From NCBI GenBank assembly GCA_037176885.1, contig JAWWNJ010000020.1, positions 1,302,001 through 1,366,000 on the forward strand: DNA of 64,000 nt. The letters run 5' to 3'. Under the pieces are notes generated by a model. That model was not told where the DNA came from and did not search any database. It saw only the letters and a program-made list of their open reading frames with translations. Position numbers and translations under genes: made by a program. Below are positions 19,666-30,221 of the stretch, piece by piece (the stretch's first letter is position 1; the number at the start of each line of letters is the position of its first letter). Source of the stretch: Favolaschia claudopus. Lineage: Eukaryota; Basidiomycota; Agaricomycetes; Agaricales; Mycenaceae.

Positions 19666-21428
19666 TCGGTGCAGCGTCCGAGTTGCGTGGGCGACGATGA
19701 GGGCTTGTGAGATGTAGGGGCAGTAGGGCTACCTTGGTCGATGTTTAAAACTGTTTAGGCGGGAACGAGGTGATGGGAACGATAGTGTTAAATTTCGATA
19801 CAAAAAAACCTGCGATGAGCGCAGAGTGCCGCTATGTACAATCTGATATTATATTATTGCAGTTTGCATATGTATTGGCACAGCCGCATTTTGTAGAATT
19901 TTGAGTTGCCTCAGTATTCCTCCCTCACTTCCGGGTGGATTCCTTTGAGACCATAACCAAAATTCACCGTTTTGGGAGGCGCATCCAGCCATACCAAATT
20001 TATAGCTAAATACGCATGTCTAAAAATCTCAATATCCTTCAATAACCGTTCGGCGCGTGAATTTACACGGTGAGATCAGGGTGCTTTGAGGTAAAAGTTC
20101 AAGGTATAAACTGTTTGAATACCTCCCGGCTACACACCTCTCAAGTTTGGAACAAAATGAGGGCGGATTGACGCGGCCGCGACGCGTCGAAGAAGGCCAA
20201 TCAATGCGCTGATCGGACGGGTTGCCACCGCGAAAGCTCAGTGCAGGAAGAAAGGGCTGCTTGCTCAAAGGTCAATAGCGTACCCCAAATGCCTTTTCAA
20301 CGCTCTGGGTCCACGCTTAGCGGAGCTTTGAGGAACAACACCTTGTAGTGACACACCAGGGCCACTGAGTGTACCCCGTTCAAGGTACCACTGGCGGCAT
20401 CTCAGCAGGTAAGAGCCTCTTCATGATCTACGGGGCGCTCCAAGACATCGAGAAAGGGCCCAAGCTTGATTGCAGATTCTGCAGAATGCCTTGAAGGTTG
20501 GCTTCCATGTTCGACCCCAGAGTCTTGGACAAATCTTGGTACTACGGCCGAATAGATAGCGTATTGTTGCTTCCTTCCTTTGCATAAAAGATACACTAGG
20601 CAAATCCAACAAGGAACGGGTCTCCCGGTGCCCTCTTAAGTAGTCTGAAGCCCTCGCGGACCGACAGAGGCCTAAGAGGGTGGAAGAAAGAGGCAAAGCA
20701 TCCCAAGTGACCGCGGATCATCATAACCAAATGATGAGCTTCTTCGACGCATCGCGGGCGCGTCAATCCGCCCCCGTTTTGTTTCAGGTATGTAGCCGAT
20801 AGGTATATGAACACTTTCTACCTTGGACTTTCTCTCAAAGCGCCCTGATTTTACGGCGTAATTTCACGCGCCGAACAGCTGTTTGGTAGGATATTGAGAT
20901 TTTGAGATTCGCGTATTTCGCTACAAAATTTGGTATGGCTGGATGCGCCTCGCAAAACGGTGAATTTTGGTTATGGTCTCAAAGGAATCCACTCGGAATT
21001 GAGGGAGGAATAAATCATATACTGTAGCGCCTCAAAATTCTATCAAAATGCGGCTGTGCCAATATATTTGCAAACTGCAATGAACCCTCTCATTGCATGG
21101 GTTTGACGAATAAAAATCTGACTGTGGTTTACGAGCTTGTAAAAACACGGGATTTATGGGTAGTTATAGGCAGTATTAGTCTCTCGTAGACAGACGCTCT
21201 ATATATACCAGCTCGGTGCCCTCGCTATATATAAGGCAGTATAGACTTTATGGTGTGATATTGTGTATTAGACTCAACAGAATAAAGACTTGTAGCAACA
21301 TATGCCAGATTGACTGTGTTGAGAATGACTGTGCGGCGCACAGTCGGCATGACCGTGGCAGGCCACGGTCAAAATTTAGGCGGTCAGAATAACCGCGCGA
21401 AAAATCAAATAACCGCGGCGCGGTCATA
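19666..21428 (-). repeat. Parent-element block E, copy 1
   Basis: About 1.76 kb matches 30222-32036 in opposite orientation, including the conserved short frame MFIYLSATYL...QNGGGLTRPRCVEEAHH (20596-20814 here, 30870-31097 there). Indels distinguish the copies; the inverted copy has an expanded ATT run near 31108. There is no convincing gene in the block. It ends at the CG-rich subterminal region. Confidence 0.85.
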
Positions 21429-21453
21429 CCGGCTGTGACTTCTCTCTACAGTG
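21429..21453 (-). repeat. Right terminal inverted repeat of the composite element
   Basis: CCGGCTGTGACTTCTC continues to TCTACAGTG, the inverse of 9728-9752 with one mismatch. It is followed by AAGTATCG, paired with AAGTATAG at the left flank. Confidence 0.75.
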
Positions 21454-21539
21454 AAGTATCGTAATCGTGATGGGGGCATTGGGCGAGATGGGAGGAAGAG
21501 GGGTAATGTCGGGGAAGGATTCAAAGTAAGACAAGTAGT

Positions 21540-21725
21540 AGGGGCGCTCAATTCTTAGCTCGTCGGCTCGTCTCGTCCCAGAAATTATTTAATTGCATGA
21601 TGAGCTGATGAGCTGCTGATCCCACTCCGCGTTTCTCTCCACTTCCCATCATATTTGATCCCCTCATCAAAAAATCGACATTTTACGGACGAGACGAGCT
21701 GACGAGCTAAGAATTGAGCGCCCCT
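21540..21725 (+). mobile_element. 186-bp MITE, AGGGGCGCTCAATTC family, copy 1
   Basis: Inverted ends AGGGGCGCTCAATTCTTAGC. The flanks AGT/AGT give a 3-bp target duplication. Nearly identical copies lie at 48175, 58994 and 63016. The 3-bp duplication suggests Harbinger-type mobilisation. Confidence 0.9.
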
Positions 21726-21878
21726 AGTAGGGGTTGGAGTTGGGCTGGATAGTAGTAATGTATATCTGAAAATTTCAGGTTGGTTCGAGGGACCGCGCGC
21801 TTGCTTTCTGCGACTCCCCACTATCTCTCCTGCCATGATATGCGCAGTTTCTTGTGCTGAACGTCAAGTCTGAAGGAC

Positions 21879-22484
21879 ATGTCGTCTATTCCGTCATGTT
21901 CCTCGACCGGGGTAGGCAAAATTCCGAAAGGGGCCATCATTTGGAGGGGATCTTATACGCCTCATGTACGTCGCTCTGTGCGGCCTTGTCTGTTCACAAA
22001 TTGCCTTTTCAGCTCATGGGAGGACTCGTCAATCCATGATACTCCGTCCTTGGCATTTGCGACGGTGTTTACTCCGCCTACCGCCCATATCTGTCTGGAG
22101 TACCCGCTTCCCGACCCATCCCCAACCCTTCTGGGTCACCATTTCTGGATCAAATCCTCCTGCACCTTTATGAGACACATTCCACCGCCTTTTCAGCCGT
22201 TCCCCACTGTTACTTGCCATCTGTACCACTCCGAAGGTAGAAATACACCTCCAATGATTTGTGGAATATTGGTTACAGGACAGTGCGCAAGGTCGATACC
22301 ACACCAACCAGGCACACTTTCTAAGGGGCCAACCATTCAGCCAATCGGCATTTTCCTGGCAGATCCCCTTTCTTCACAGCGCTTGGCCTGCCGAGGAGAT
22401 TTCGGATTTCATCCGACTAAATCAGGCGCCCGCACGGAAGCACTGACACGCGCAGGTGGGATTCCCCATAGCCTTGTCTTTTAA
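21879..22484 (+). CDS. Hypothetical ORF of 201 residues
   Basis: An uninterrupted plus-strand frame starting MSSIPSCSSTGVGKIP. Its composition (Pro, Ser, His, Cys-rich) and the equally long minus-strand frame at 22029-22307 make it doubtful. No domain, signal peptide or membrane segment stands out, and no intron signals define a gene. Flanked by a MITE on the left and short tandem repeats on the right. I would not rely on it as a real gene. Confidence 0.2.
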   Translation: MSSIPSCSSTGVGKIPKGAIIWRGSYTPHVRRSVRPCLFTNCLFSSWEDSSIHDTPSLAFATVFTPPTAHICLEYPLPDPSPTLLGHHFWIKSSCTFMRHIPPPFQPFPTVTCHLYHSEGRNTPPMICGILVTGQCARSIPHQPGTLSKGPTIQPIGIFLADPLSSQRLACRGDFGFHPTKSGARTEALTRAGGIPHSLVF

Positions 22485-22807
22485 TCCCCAACTATCCCCA
22501 ATTTATGTAATTTAACTTTACAGCTAATTTGAAAACGATAGACAATTTCAATTTTAGAGCTCAGTTCGCACCGCAGAGCTCCATCGTAGCAAGGTGGGCT
22601 GGAAATCACGACTCCAGCGCTGTACATGTGACCACCGAGATCTGTAGAAGATTCTGCCGGCCCGCTGAAGTCCAAAGTGTCTATTTTCGCTTTTACTACT
22701 AAGCGCGTTGTAGCAACACGTTGTAGCGAACATCGTTCAAACCGCAAACTTAAAGTGCGCATAAAGTGTCAATGGAACTCAGGACCTGTACACGACACGA
22801 TCAATAC

Positions 22808-22905
22808 AATGGTGTATGCCGTCCGAAAAGGGTGTATGCTTTTGATCGTGTCCCAAAAAGGTGTATGCTTTGATGATGCATCCAAAAAAGGTGCATGGAG
22901 GTGAT
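22808..22905 (+). repeat. Three to four copies of an AAAAGGTGTATGC repeat
   Basis: Units of about 20-30 bp: GGTGTATGCCGTCCGAAAAG, GGTGTATGCTTTTGATCGTG, GGTGTATGCTTTGATGATGC and a last GGTGCATGGAGG. Each is preceded by CCAAAAA or similar. Confidence 0.65.
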
Positions 22906-23391
22906 AACATCACAATATACGCCAAAACGGGCAGTCCGGCAAATGCCGAGGCCCTTAATTTGCTTCTCTGTTCCTTCTTGGTTGAATTCTGCGTCTGAGC
23001 GCAGGATAAGAAACGTGATTTAGTATATCTGAGGCTCGTTGAAGATGGGGGGAATGCTCTGCAGCAGTGTGGCAATTTATCCTGTATCACTGATGCAGAA
23101 TTTGGTGCTGAACATTTGACTGATATTCAATGTTCAACCCTCTGCGGTAACTCCTGGCAACAGTTTTGAGAATCGAAGACTTAAGGTTTTTGAAAAATGT
23201 GGTGGTGTGGCGAAAGAATATTCTACTTTACCTAATTTCCTTTGCTGCAGTGAGACAACTGCCATCATTTTTGAATTTGCTCGCTCCTTCCGGGTTGGAT
23301 CTGGTAGTCGAAATCATGTCGGGAGGACAGAATTGTTTCTTACCAGGTGTGATTCAATAGCAAGGATTATCTGATTTATCGGGGAAAATTA

Positions 23392-24089
23392 CACTAACTC
23401 GGCAAAAAAAATGTCCGATTGATTTCTGGCCTGTATTTCGATGATTACTGCCCACTTTGACTTCAAACAACTTGTAGTTGCGTTCATAGGATCCAGATGC
23501 CTTATTCTTTGGGTTTGGTTTTGGGCAAATTTCTGATACACCATCACGCCGAGCGCAAACATGGGAATTTTGATATCGGCCGACTTTACAAGTCAGTCAA
23601 ATTCTTTTGGTGCGGGGAGCTGATCTGCTCATGTTATAGCCTGAGGTCCAGCGAGCTATGCGCCAATTTAAACTGTGGAAAAATATACAGGCAAACAGGC
23701 GCTATAGCCCTCGCAAAGTGACCATTTTCGACCGAGTTGACCGGAATTTGCCGAAATATGCCCAAAATGGCAGTTTTGTCGAGCCTATAGCGCTTCAACG
23801 GCTGAATATTTTCATAAGGTTTGACTTGTGAAAGTACTTGTATTTGGGTCTTCTTTCATCCTGCACACTCAGATATTGTCAGAAAAAATCCCTACTCAAA
23901 TTGAAAATCTGGCTATTTGGGAATTCTGCTCATTTGATGGCGGATCAAGGGATTGCACGGCGGCGAGGTAGCATACCAATCGGTCTCAGTATCGTGTGCA
24001 CGCTCAGAGGTTGTTTGCTCTCGAATACAGGTATTAACACCGCAATACGGACAAAAAACCCATCGGACATTTTTTTTGCCGAGTTAGTG
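23392..24089. mobile_element. 698-bp MITE with 28-bp perfect inverted ends, TA duplication
   Basis: Starts CACTAACTCGGCAAAAAAAA and continues TGTCCGAT; the right end is the exact inverse over 28 bp. TA flanks lie at 23390-23391 and 24090-24091. The frames inside (for example 23497-23721) carry no transposase motif, so it is non-autonomous. The ends and TA duplication are of the Tc1/mariner (pogo/Fot1-like) kind. Confidence 0.85.
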
Positions 24090-24236
24090 TAAGAGACACT
24101 TAGGATGCAAGGCCGTATTTTTTGATCGGACATTATTGAAGCAGTATACTTGATGCATAGAGCTGCAGAAAAATTTCTCGTCTGGTGAGCATTCTGTCAA
24201 GCTCAACAGTGGAGGTCTAGTAGTCCATTGGCTATA

Positions 24237-24645
24237 GGCTCGGTTCCAGCCTGTCTATCGAAAATTTACATTGGGGAGTTTGTGTCGATAGACAGGCTGG
24301 TCCATCTGAGTTTGAATTCCCTTTACGCGCGGGATACCCCATTTGGCATCTTTGTCAGCAGTGTCCGTTCCCTATTTTCCTCTGCAAACTTAGCAAGAAT
24401 AAATGCCTCTTTAACAGTTACTAGACAGGAAATGTGCATTGAAGCCTTAAATCGAATAATATAGCAGAGGATTGAGGCCAGACAACATTCTTGAATTGAG
24501 GTGACATTGTTTGGCATTGACGTCTCTCCGCCAAAAAGTTGCTTACAAAGATACCAAATGGGGTATCTCGCGCGTAACGGCAATTCAAACTCAGATCGAC
24601 CGGTCTGTCTATCGACAGCTTGCTCCATAGACAGACGGTCACCGG
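24237..24645. repeat. Inverted repeat pair (about 85-110-bp arms)
   Basis: 24270-24355 and 24530-24640 are inverted copies (shared GAGTTTGAATT, TACGCGCGRGATACCCCATT, ATCTTTGT). CTGTCTATCGA / TCGATAGACAG palindromes lie at the outer ends. Probably a small foldback element; no target duplication identified. Confidence 0.6.
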
Positions 24646-24649
24646 TCTA

Positions 24650-25014
24650 CATTGGCTAGATGAAATGTTTGCAGCCATGAACTGAGCATTTCTTAGCAAA
24701 ACCTCACTTAATTGCTGGGAAAGTTATGCAGGGCACTGGCGAGCCGGCCCTGTGAGCCCCTGTCTCACTGAGGTCTTGTTTGGTACGCCACCATCAGATT
24801 CGCTGTCCGTGACTGGAATGCTTTGGTAAATGTTTCTGCGACGCGTGCCGCTATCTATTTTCTAGCAGAGTGTACGTCACAGGCGACACCTGCATTCTAT
24901 CCATCGCGTCGCATTTACATTTACTTTGGCATTCAAGCCAGGGAAGCCTCTCTGCGGGTGGAGTTCCACACAAGCTCTCAGTGGGACATCCGACTCTTTG
25001 GTGCGTCGTGTTCT
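24650..25014. other. No gene seen
   Basis: Short frames only (for example 24823-25110), which run into the dispersed repeat at 25015. Nothing else recognised. Confidence 0.35.
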
Positions 25015-25125
25015 CCTAGTTCGATGGGGATCCGCCGAAGAATTCCCCATTGCGTCGGAGAGCCCGTGGGGCTGGGCTCTCTCCCGCTTTCCATCTACCA
25101 TCCAGACTGAGTCGGCTCCACAAAG
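25015..25125 (-). repeat. Dispersed 110-bp repeat, second copy
   Basis: Inverted match of 12251-12370 (shared AGCCCGTGGGGCTGGGCTCT region and CAGACTGAGTCGGC). Confidence 0.7.
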
Positions 25126-25229
25126 GGGTTACTCTTTGCCAAGCTCACACCGGCAGCAAAAACGGTCCTTCGACCGAACCCCCCTTTCGTCTTTGACGGC
25201 GACCGCTCGGCTGGCCGGGCCTTCCTTCA

Positions 25230-25480
25230 CTCAGCTCGGACATACATCCGACTGGTTCCCTCCACAGATATGGGACATGGGCCGAATATCGGAATTGATG
25301 GAGTTAATGGCTTCGCAGGCCGACTGATACATATCAGCTAGCCGCGTTTTCGTTTTCGATTCTCGTTTATACCGTTCCCGAAGCGTTCGTCGAGTATCAC
25401 TGTTCGAATATTAGGGATTCTCGCGATGCAAATCTTCCACCGGTCGACGTGCCATACAAATCATAAATGGCTTGATGAGT
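25230..25480 (-). pseudogene. Unidentified coding fragment
   Basis: The minus strand reads RRTLRERYKRESKTKTRLAD, then MYQSACEAINSINSDIRPM, with a charged helical character, and ends at a stop near 25225 (HICGGNQSDVCPS). No start or splice context is evident. It lies downstream of the RecQ fragment on the same strand, so it might be another part of a decayed neighbour gene. Function unknown. Confidence 0.3.
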
Positions 25481-25546
25481 CCAAGCTACTTTCTGCTCTT
25501 TTCTGCTACCGAATAATCTCTATAACAAATTAAGTTACTGTAAGTA

Positions 25547-26105
25547 TCATTGGAGTTCAATCCATCCATCGTCCGTCTTTCCGAGTAGTCCGGTGTCATA
25601 TGTGCAAGGCAAACCACGAAGCGTGTCCTTGTGCCGGATCCAGGGGTAGAAGAGTGGGTTCTCCATGAGCATCTCGGGCCCGACAAAAACAGCTTGGAAC
25701 TCGTGAGATTTTAGCCGCTGCACACGTTTAATTAGCCAAAGAAAAAGTGAAAAGCAGCTTCTGGTAACGCACCTTTAGCAAACCCTCATCCAACGTCTCG
25801 TTATTGACGGCTGCCGCAGAGATTCCGAGTTGATTGAATGTCTTTATCTGACACAGGATGAGAACGTGTAGTTGCACATAGAAGTCAACACTTACTTGTT
25901 GTTTTTGCAGGGAGAGTAATGGAGATATAACGAGGACGAGCTTCGACTTGTTTTGAGGAAGGAGGAGAGGCAGGACAAATGGGGTCGTCTTGCCCATGCC
26001 CGTGCCTGCGATGACCAAGCTGTCGAGCTTCAAAATGAGAGCCTCGGCAACGTCTAGCTGCCAGTCGTGCGCGGTGTTGTTTGTGCGCTGCCAGAACACC
26101 GAGTT
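25547..26105 (-). pseudogene. Second RecQ-like helicase N-terminal fragment
   Basis: Reads from WQRTNNTAHDWQLDVAEAL (Q-like motif) through an intact motif I (LVIAGTGMGKTTPFVLPLLL) and motif Ia (LVISPLLSLQKQQ). A GTAAGT...GTCAG intron leads to KTFNQLGISAAAVNNETLD. A second intron (GTGCGT...GTGCAG) leads to RLKSHEFQAVFVGPEMLMEN and PLFYPWIRHKDT. The reading then degenerates where motif II (DEAH) is expected, and a stop follows at about 25547. The fragment differs clearly from the one at 14325-15060, whose motif I is degraded but whose motif II is present, so they are separate family members. It is truncated at both ends (the left flank at 26110-26215 is repeat-like), so no active helicase. Confidence 0.65.
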
Positions 26106-26448
26106 CGGGCCGCTAGGGTCTGTACAATCGTGTTGGTGGTTACCTCAGCTACGCTACGCGGAGGTCACCACCGAGGTAACCGCGGGCAGGTTACCCTACG
26201 TATACTCTATGTACAATAGTCTCTTTTCTTTTTCAACTTGATAAACTTGAAACATAGGTCTCCCAGCCAAGCAAATTCAAAATTCCGACAAAGGTAACGG
26301 TGACTAACTAACTGAGCGACACCACAGATTCCTCCTGGATGTAGCATTTTGGGCCAAAGTACGAAAATGTCCAAACCTGGATCTCCGTATACGTATTGTC
26401 CGGAGACTGAGGTTCTTGCGCCCATGTTACCCCAGCATTGCTACTTCG

Positions 26449-28510
26449 TTAGTTTCCCAGTGGCGGCTGTTTTTCATCGTCTTTGCAGGCATTGATTACG
26501 GTAGCACTGATTTCCAAATCCTTACATGGCGCAAATTTGCTTCGGACACGAATGCGTGGACCGTACTTGTAAAACAAAAATGGAGACGGGGCGAGGAGGA
26601 CTCCGACCCCCGCCAAAACAGTCGAAGCCCAGTGGATGCCAAGCTGCACGATTATCAACCGGGAGTATTGAACAATCACATACTACAATCACACCTTGTG
26701 GAATAGTTGGACGGTAAACAAAGGGAACCCAGCCGCCATAAGTGAACGGCAGAGAGTGTTTGCTGCAAGGGCCGTGGCACTATGTATGCTGCCGATATCG
26801 TCAACATCAAAGTTCGGAGGGATATCAAGCAGCACAAACAGGTATGTATCGACCAGATAGCTCAGAAACCCGATGAAGATAGTGGAGATGCCAATTCCCA
26901 CGAATATTGTGGCGAGGGCTGGGACATACCATGGCACGCTAGAGTATTGCCCACTCCATCCGAGCCACAGAATAGCAATAGGAAACAGGCATCCTCCAAT
27001 CATGGTTGCTAGAAGACGTTCCTCTGGGGGAGGGAAGCCACGCCAAGTTTCTATCAGAGCTGTATAGTGCCGGGACATGTGGTGATTCAACAACGCTCCG
27101 AGCGATGTCCCGACCCCCAATCCTGTGAACACAAGCCCTGTCTGTGAAAGATTAAAATGTCGCCTTTCCATGAATATAATTGGGATAGTTTCGAGTACTA
27201 CGTAGCAGCAGTTCGCAAATAATTACAAAAAAAAAAAAAAAGTGAGAACGTACGACAGTATAGAACGCCGTAAACCACGGACAGGTAGAACGTGACAAGT
27301 ACTAGAATAGGCTCTCCAGCAAGCATTTTGAAAGGCCGGAGAACTGTACGGTCGATAGTCGCTTTCGGAGACCAATCGTTTGTTTCGAGTGGCGCGTACA
27401 TATGTGTGGTTCCTATAGGGTCTGTGTTTCTGCGGGCCTTGAGCTGTATGATGTCAATTTCAGCATCATTTTTTGAGCGAGAGCAGAGCGAAACCTTTTG
27501 CAAGAGGAGAACAGGCTCGTACGTCTCTGATAGACCAAAGAAAACAATGCCTGTGGATATGCTCGAAAATACCATCATCATCCAAAAGACCCACCGCCAG
27601 CTTACGCCGGCTTCAATCAGACTGTAACGTTGTTAAATTACAACTCGAAGCAGACAATAGAAACGTGCAATCCAGCCGCAATTGGACCCAGAACTGTTTG
27701 ACTCAGAGGTGAGAGCCTAGCAATCATGGTGTAACGCCAACAAGACCTGCCTGGACCAAGGAACACGCTGGCAGAGAATAAACTTGTGGCCTTTCCGCGT
27801 GTCTCAATATCCCAGATGTCAGCAATGACGCCTGAAATGATACTTAGTACTTATCAGATACAGCAATGTTTCTTCAGCATTACCCCCGGCGTTTACCAAA
27901 GGTCCTACAGCAAAGAACCCTCCGCAGAATCGACTGATCAAAAGTGTTTGATAGTTTGCTGCGAGAGCTTGACCTAAATAAAACATGGTGTGGCCAGACA
28001 TCGTTACGACAAATATCGGACGCCGGCCAACGATCTCGCTGCCGGGACCCCAGAGTAAGGGCTGACAACAAAGTGAGGTCAATGTTGTTGCATTGGCAGG
28101 GGAAATCCTACCCCCACTACGTATCCTATCAAAAACACACTTGTCAGGAGATAAGACTCCTCAGAGGATATACGGAACGCTTCTCGCACGGCGGCGGTCG
28201 CAAAGCTAGGGGCAGAAGAAGCGAATGTGCTTGACACAAATGACTGTTTCTCAACTTGGAGATGTAAAAGGTAGAAGTGGACTCACACGTTAAGAGTGGC
28301 TAGCACAGTAATAAATGTGATAATCCATTTGCGGCACACGGACCAGTTTTTGGGGTTCGCTGGGTCTTCTGGGCCGTCCCAAGTGATTTCTGAGGTGTTC
28401 AGCTCGCTATGCTTCGAAAGAGTGGGGAGCAACGATAAGGGACGTGACCCCCGAGGCGTGGATGATTCAGAAGCATATACGCTGCGGTGATTGACCGGCA
28501 ATTGGGCCAT
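26449..28510 (-). CDS. Major facilitator (DHA1, polyamine/drug transporter-like), 10 exons
   Basis: A membrane transporter of the major facilitator superfamily. Ten exons join in frame to 533 residues: 28289-28510, 28112-28243, 27884-28061, 27751-27831, 27669-27693, 27495-27621, 27254-27443, 26840-27197, 26695-26788 and 26449-26643. The N-terminus carries the fungal DHA1 hallmark WDGPEDPANPKNWS. Then come GYVVGPLLWGPGSEIVGRRP (motif A type, joined across an intron), GPIAAGFLIEAGVSWRWVFW, the central loop, and the second six-helix half (YCLLETIPIIF, FLSYLVDTYLIHSATALAAN, STVLAGVGVLLAPSPFLFYK). The TPO/DHA1 group commonly exports polyamines or drugs; the substrate here is inferred only at family level. 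Introns 4 and 5 use GC-AG borders around a 25-nt exon. The ATG at 28510 is preferred over 28603. No stop or frameshift: probably a functional host gene. Confidence 0.85.
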
Positions 28511-29634
28511 AGAGGCAGGCCAAACTCGAGGCAATATACTTTTGATATACTTGCATAAATATGTATCGTGTCCGGACCGGGACAATGCTTTCCCCGACGA
28601 CAAGATGAATAAGTATTATCAATTGCGGTCTGCAGGTCCGCGCGCGCAGCGCGTAAATTCTCTCAGAACGTGTGGGTTACCGAGACAGGGACTCAGGGTG
28701 GAAGCAATGATGACGACTCCGGATCCGACAACGAAGAATCCACCGACCTCGTTGCAGAACTCTTGCTTCTTTTCTTGTACTCTCTCATCTCGACGCAATG
28801 GCTCAATTAACGACGTTCTCCCACTCGGAACAATTGTGTCAAGGAACATGCGGAGGATAGTGAGTCTTCCACTTCTATTTCTTCTTCTCTTCGTTCCGAG
28901 CATCGCGCTCCCGAGCAATCCGCTTGGAGCCTTAGCCGAAATGGCCGATTTTGAGCCAAAAAATCGGCCTGTTGAATAAATCCTGACAATTTTTCCTGTG
29001 CATATCCTGACTTTTGGCGCCGGATCTGTCCTGACTTTTTGCCCGTCTGACGATCGAGCCTTCATATAGGGGTTCTAAAGAAGCCCCTTCCAGCTGATCG
29101 GCATCAAGCGGCATTGGCACTGCACGTTGCCGGACTCCCTGATCCGATCATAATATTGAAAATTTGCCACAAGCCTCCACAAGCCACTCTACGTAGTACA
29201 TACCCAACACAGCGAGGAACATTTGGAAGCAGGACGTGCAGAAACTATGTGAAGACTTCTCAGCGAGCATTCACACTCTTCTGGCAAGTTTTCATCTCGT
29301 TTTATTTGTGTTCAGCTATTGAAGTGACTGGTAGCCTTCAGCGAAGAATGATCCTTTCAATAATCCAAGGACATGGGAGATGCTTGGGGAGATAGATGCA
29401 TGCGTGAGAGATATCGTTATGAGCGAAGAGCGTATTTGAATAGACATTGAAGATTTCAGGCACCAAAGTAGTTTCTTAGAATTGAAGGGCGAAGCACTGA
29501 CGCAAAATGATTGGGAGTTACTGACGAGCAAAACAACCAAATGTACAGCTATGGCGGAGTCAGACCGTACGACAAGTTGTATAAGCCCACTGCAGATTTT
29601 CACCGGTTGAATCTGGAAACAATGTCGTGGACCA
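28511..29634. other. Upstream region of the transporter, no gene seen
   Basis: Probably contains the transporter promoter. A minus-strand frame at 28619-29065 has no recognisable features. Short direct repeats of CAAAAAGTCAGGA type occur near 28980-29045. Nothing else supported. Confidence 0.4.
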
Positions 29635-29659
29635 CCGGCTGTGACTTCTCTCTACAGTG
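29635..29659 (-). repeat. Isolated copy of the composite-element terminus
   Basis: CCGGCTGTGACTTCTC through TCTACAGTG, identical to 21429-21453, but with no subterminal region beside it. It lies 560 bp from the inverted parent-element copy, which lacks this end. Confidence 0.6.
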
Positions 29660-29765
29660 ATTATGTCACCTGGCTCAGCTGCTCTGATCTTGGACAGCTA
29701 ATATAAACAATAGATTGGGCCTGAAAGCCCTCAAATCGACTCAAGGACATACCCTGATGCATATT

Positions 29766-29987
29766 CTACACCCCAATGGTCTTCCAAATACTAGGCAGAT
29801 GAAATGGGTGGTGAACGTCCCAAAGAAGCAAGTTTTCATCAAGTTCTAGAATTGTAATAACCTCCCCCACAGGCATCGTACCGCTCCAAAATTTTGGCCA
29901 CATACTTATAGCATAGATACCTCGAATCTGGTCGAGGCGATTTGCCCCAATGTTTTTCGTTGTCGTAGAGCTAGTCGGTTTATCCAT
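29766..29987 (-). CDS. Hypothetical 73-residue ORF
   Basis: Minus-strand frame MDKPTSSTTTKNIGAN followed by RLDQIRGIYAISMWPKFWSG and LELDENLLLWDVHHPFHLP. The second half has the texture of a folded protein, but there is no family I recognise, and neither a longer exon chain nor a promoter is apparent. It may be a remnant exon. Confidence 0.25.
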   Translation of the reverse strand: MDKPTSSTTTKNIGANRLDQIRGIYAISMWPKFWSGTMPVGEVITILELDENLLLWDVHHPFHLPSIWKTIGV

Positions 29988-30221
29988 CCATTCCGAATAT
30001 GGAAGGTGTTACGTTGCACCACGTGACGTTTGTCGAGGGTGGATGGGGTCTACCTTATAAGTTTAACGTTTGCCTTCCACGGTTGAGATTGCGCTAGCCA
30101 CTTCGCTCAAAGCCGGCAGCTTTTGAACCAGAACATTGCTGTGAAGGCGAGACTGAGAATATATCAAAAGACGACCGTCATCATCACAAAGGCAAATCTA
30201 AAGTTGAAATCTTAGACTGAG

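Larger units (their letters stand above)
9728..21453. mobile_element. 11.7-kb composite DNA element with CACTG ends
   Basis: The left end CACTGTAGAGAGAAGTC continues with GCAGCCGG; the right end is its reverse complement with one mismatch over 25 bp (21429-21453). The flanks are AAGTATAG (9720-9727) and AAGTATCG (21454-21461), a probable 8-bp target duplication with one change. CG-rich subterminal motifs (TGACCGCG, GACTGTG) lie inside both ends. Three later insertions account for about 7.1 kb (12251-13472, 13529-15352, 15574-19665); the remaining blocks occur, inverted and without those insertions, at 30222-33405. No transposase for it is visible, so it appears non-autonomous. The CACTG start recalls CACTA-type elements, but the 8-bp duplication does not, so the superfamily is left open. 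Confidence 0.6.

Noticed and set aside
28619..29065. 149-codon minus-strand frame upstream of the transporter
   Set aside because: It contains short repeats and no domain, and frames on the other strand are of similar length.
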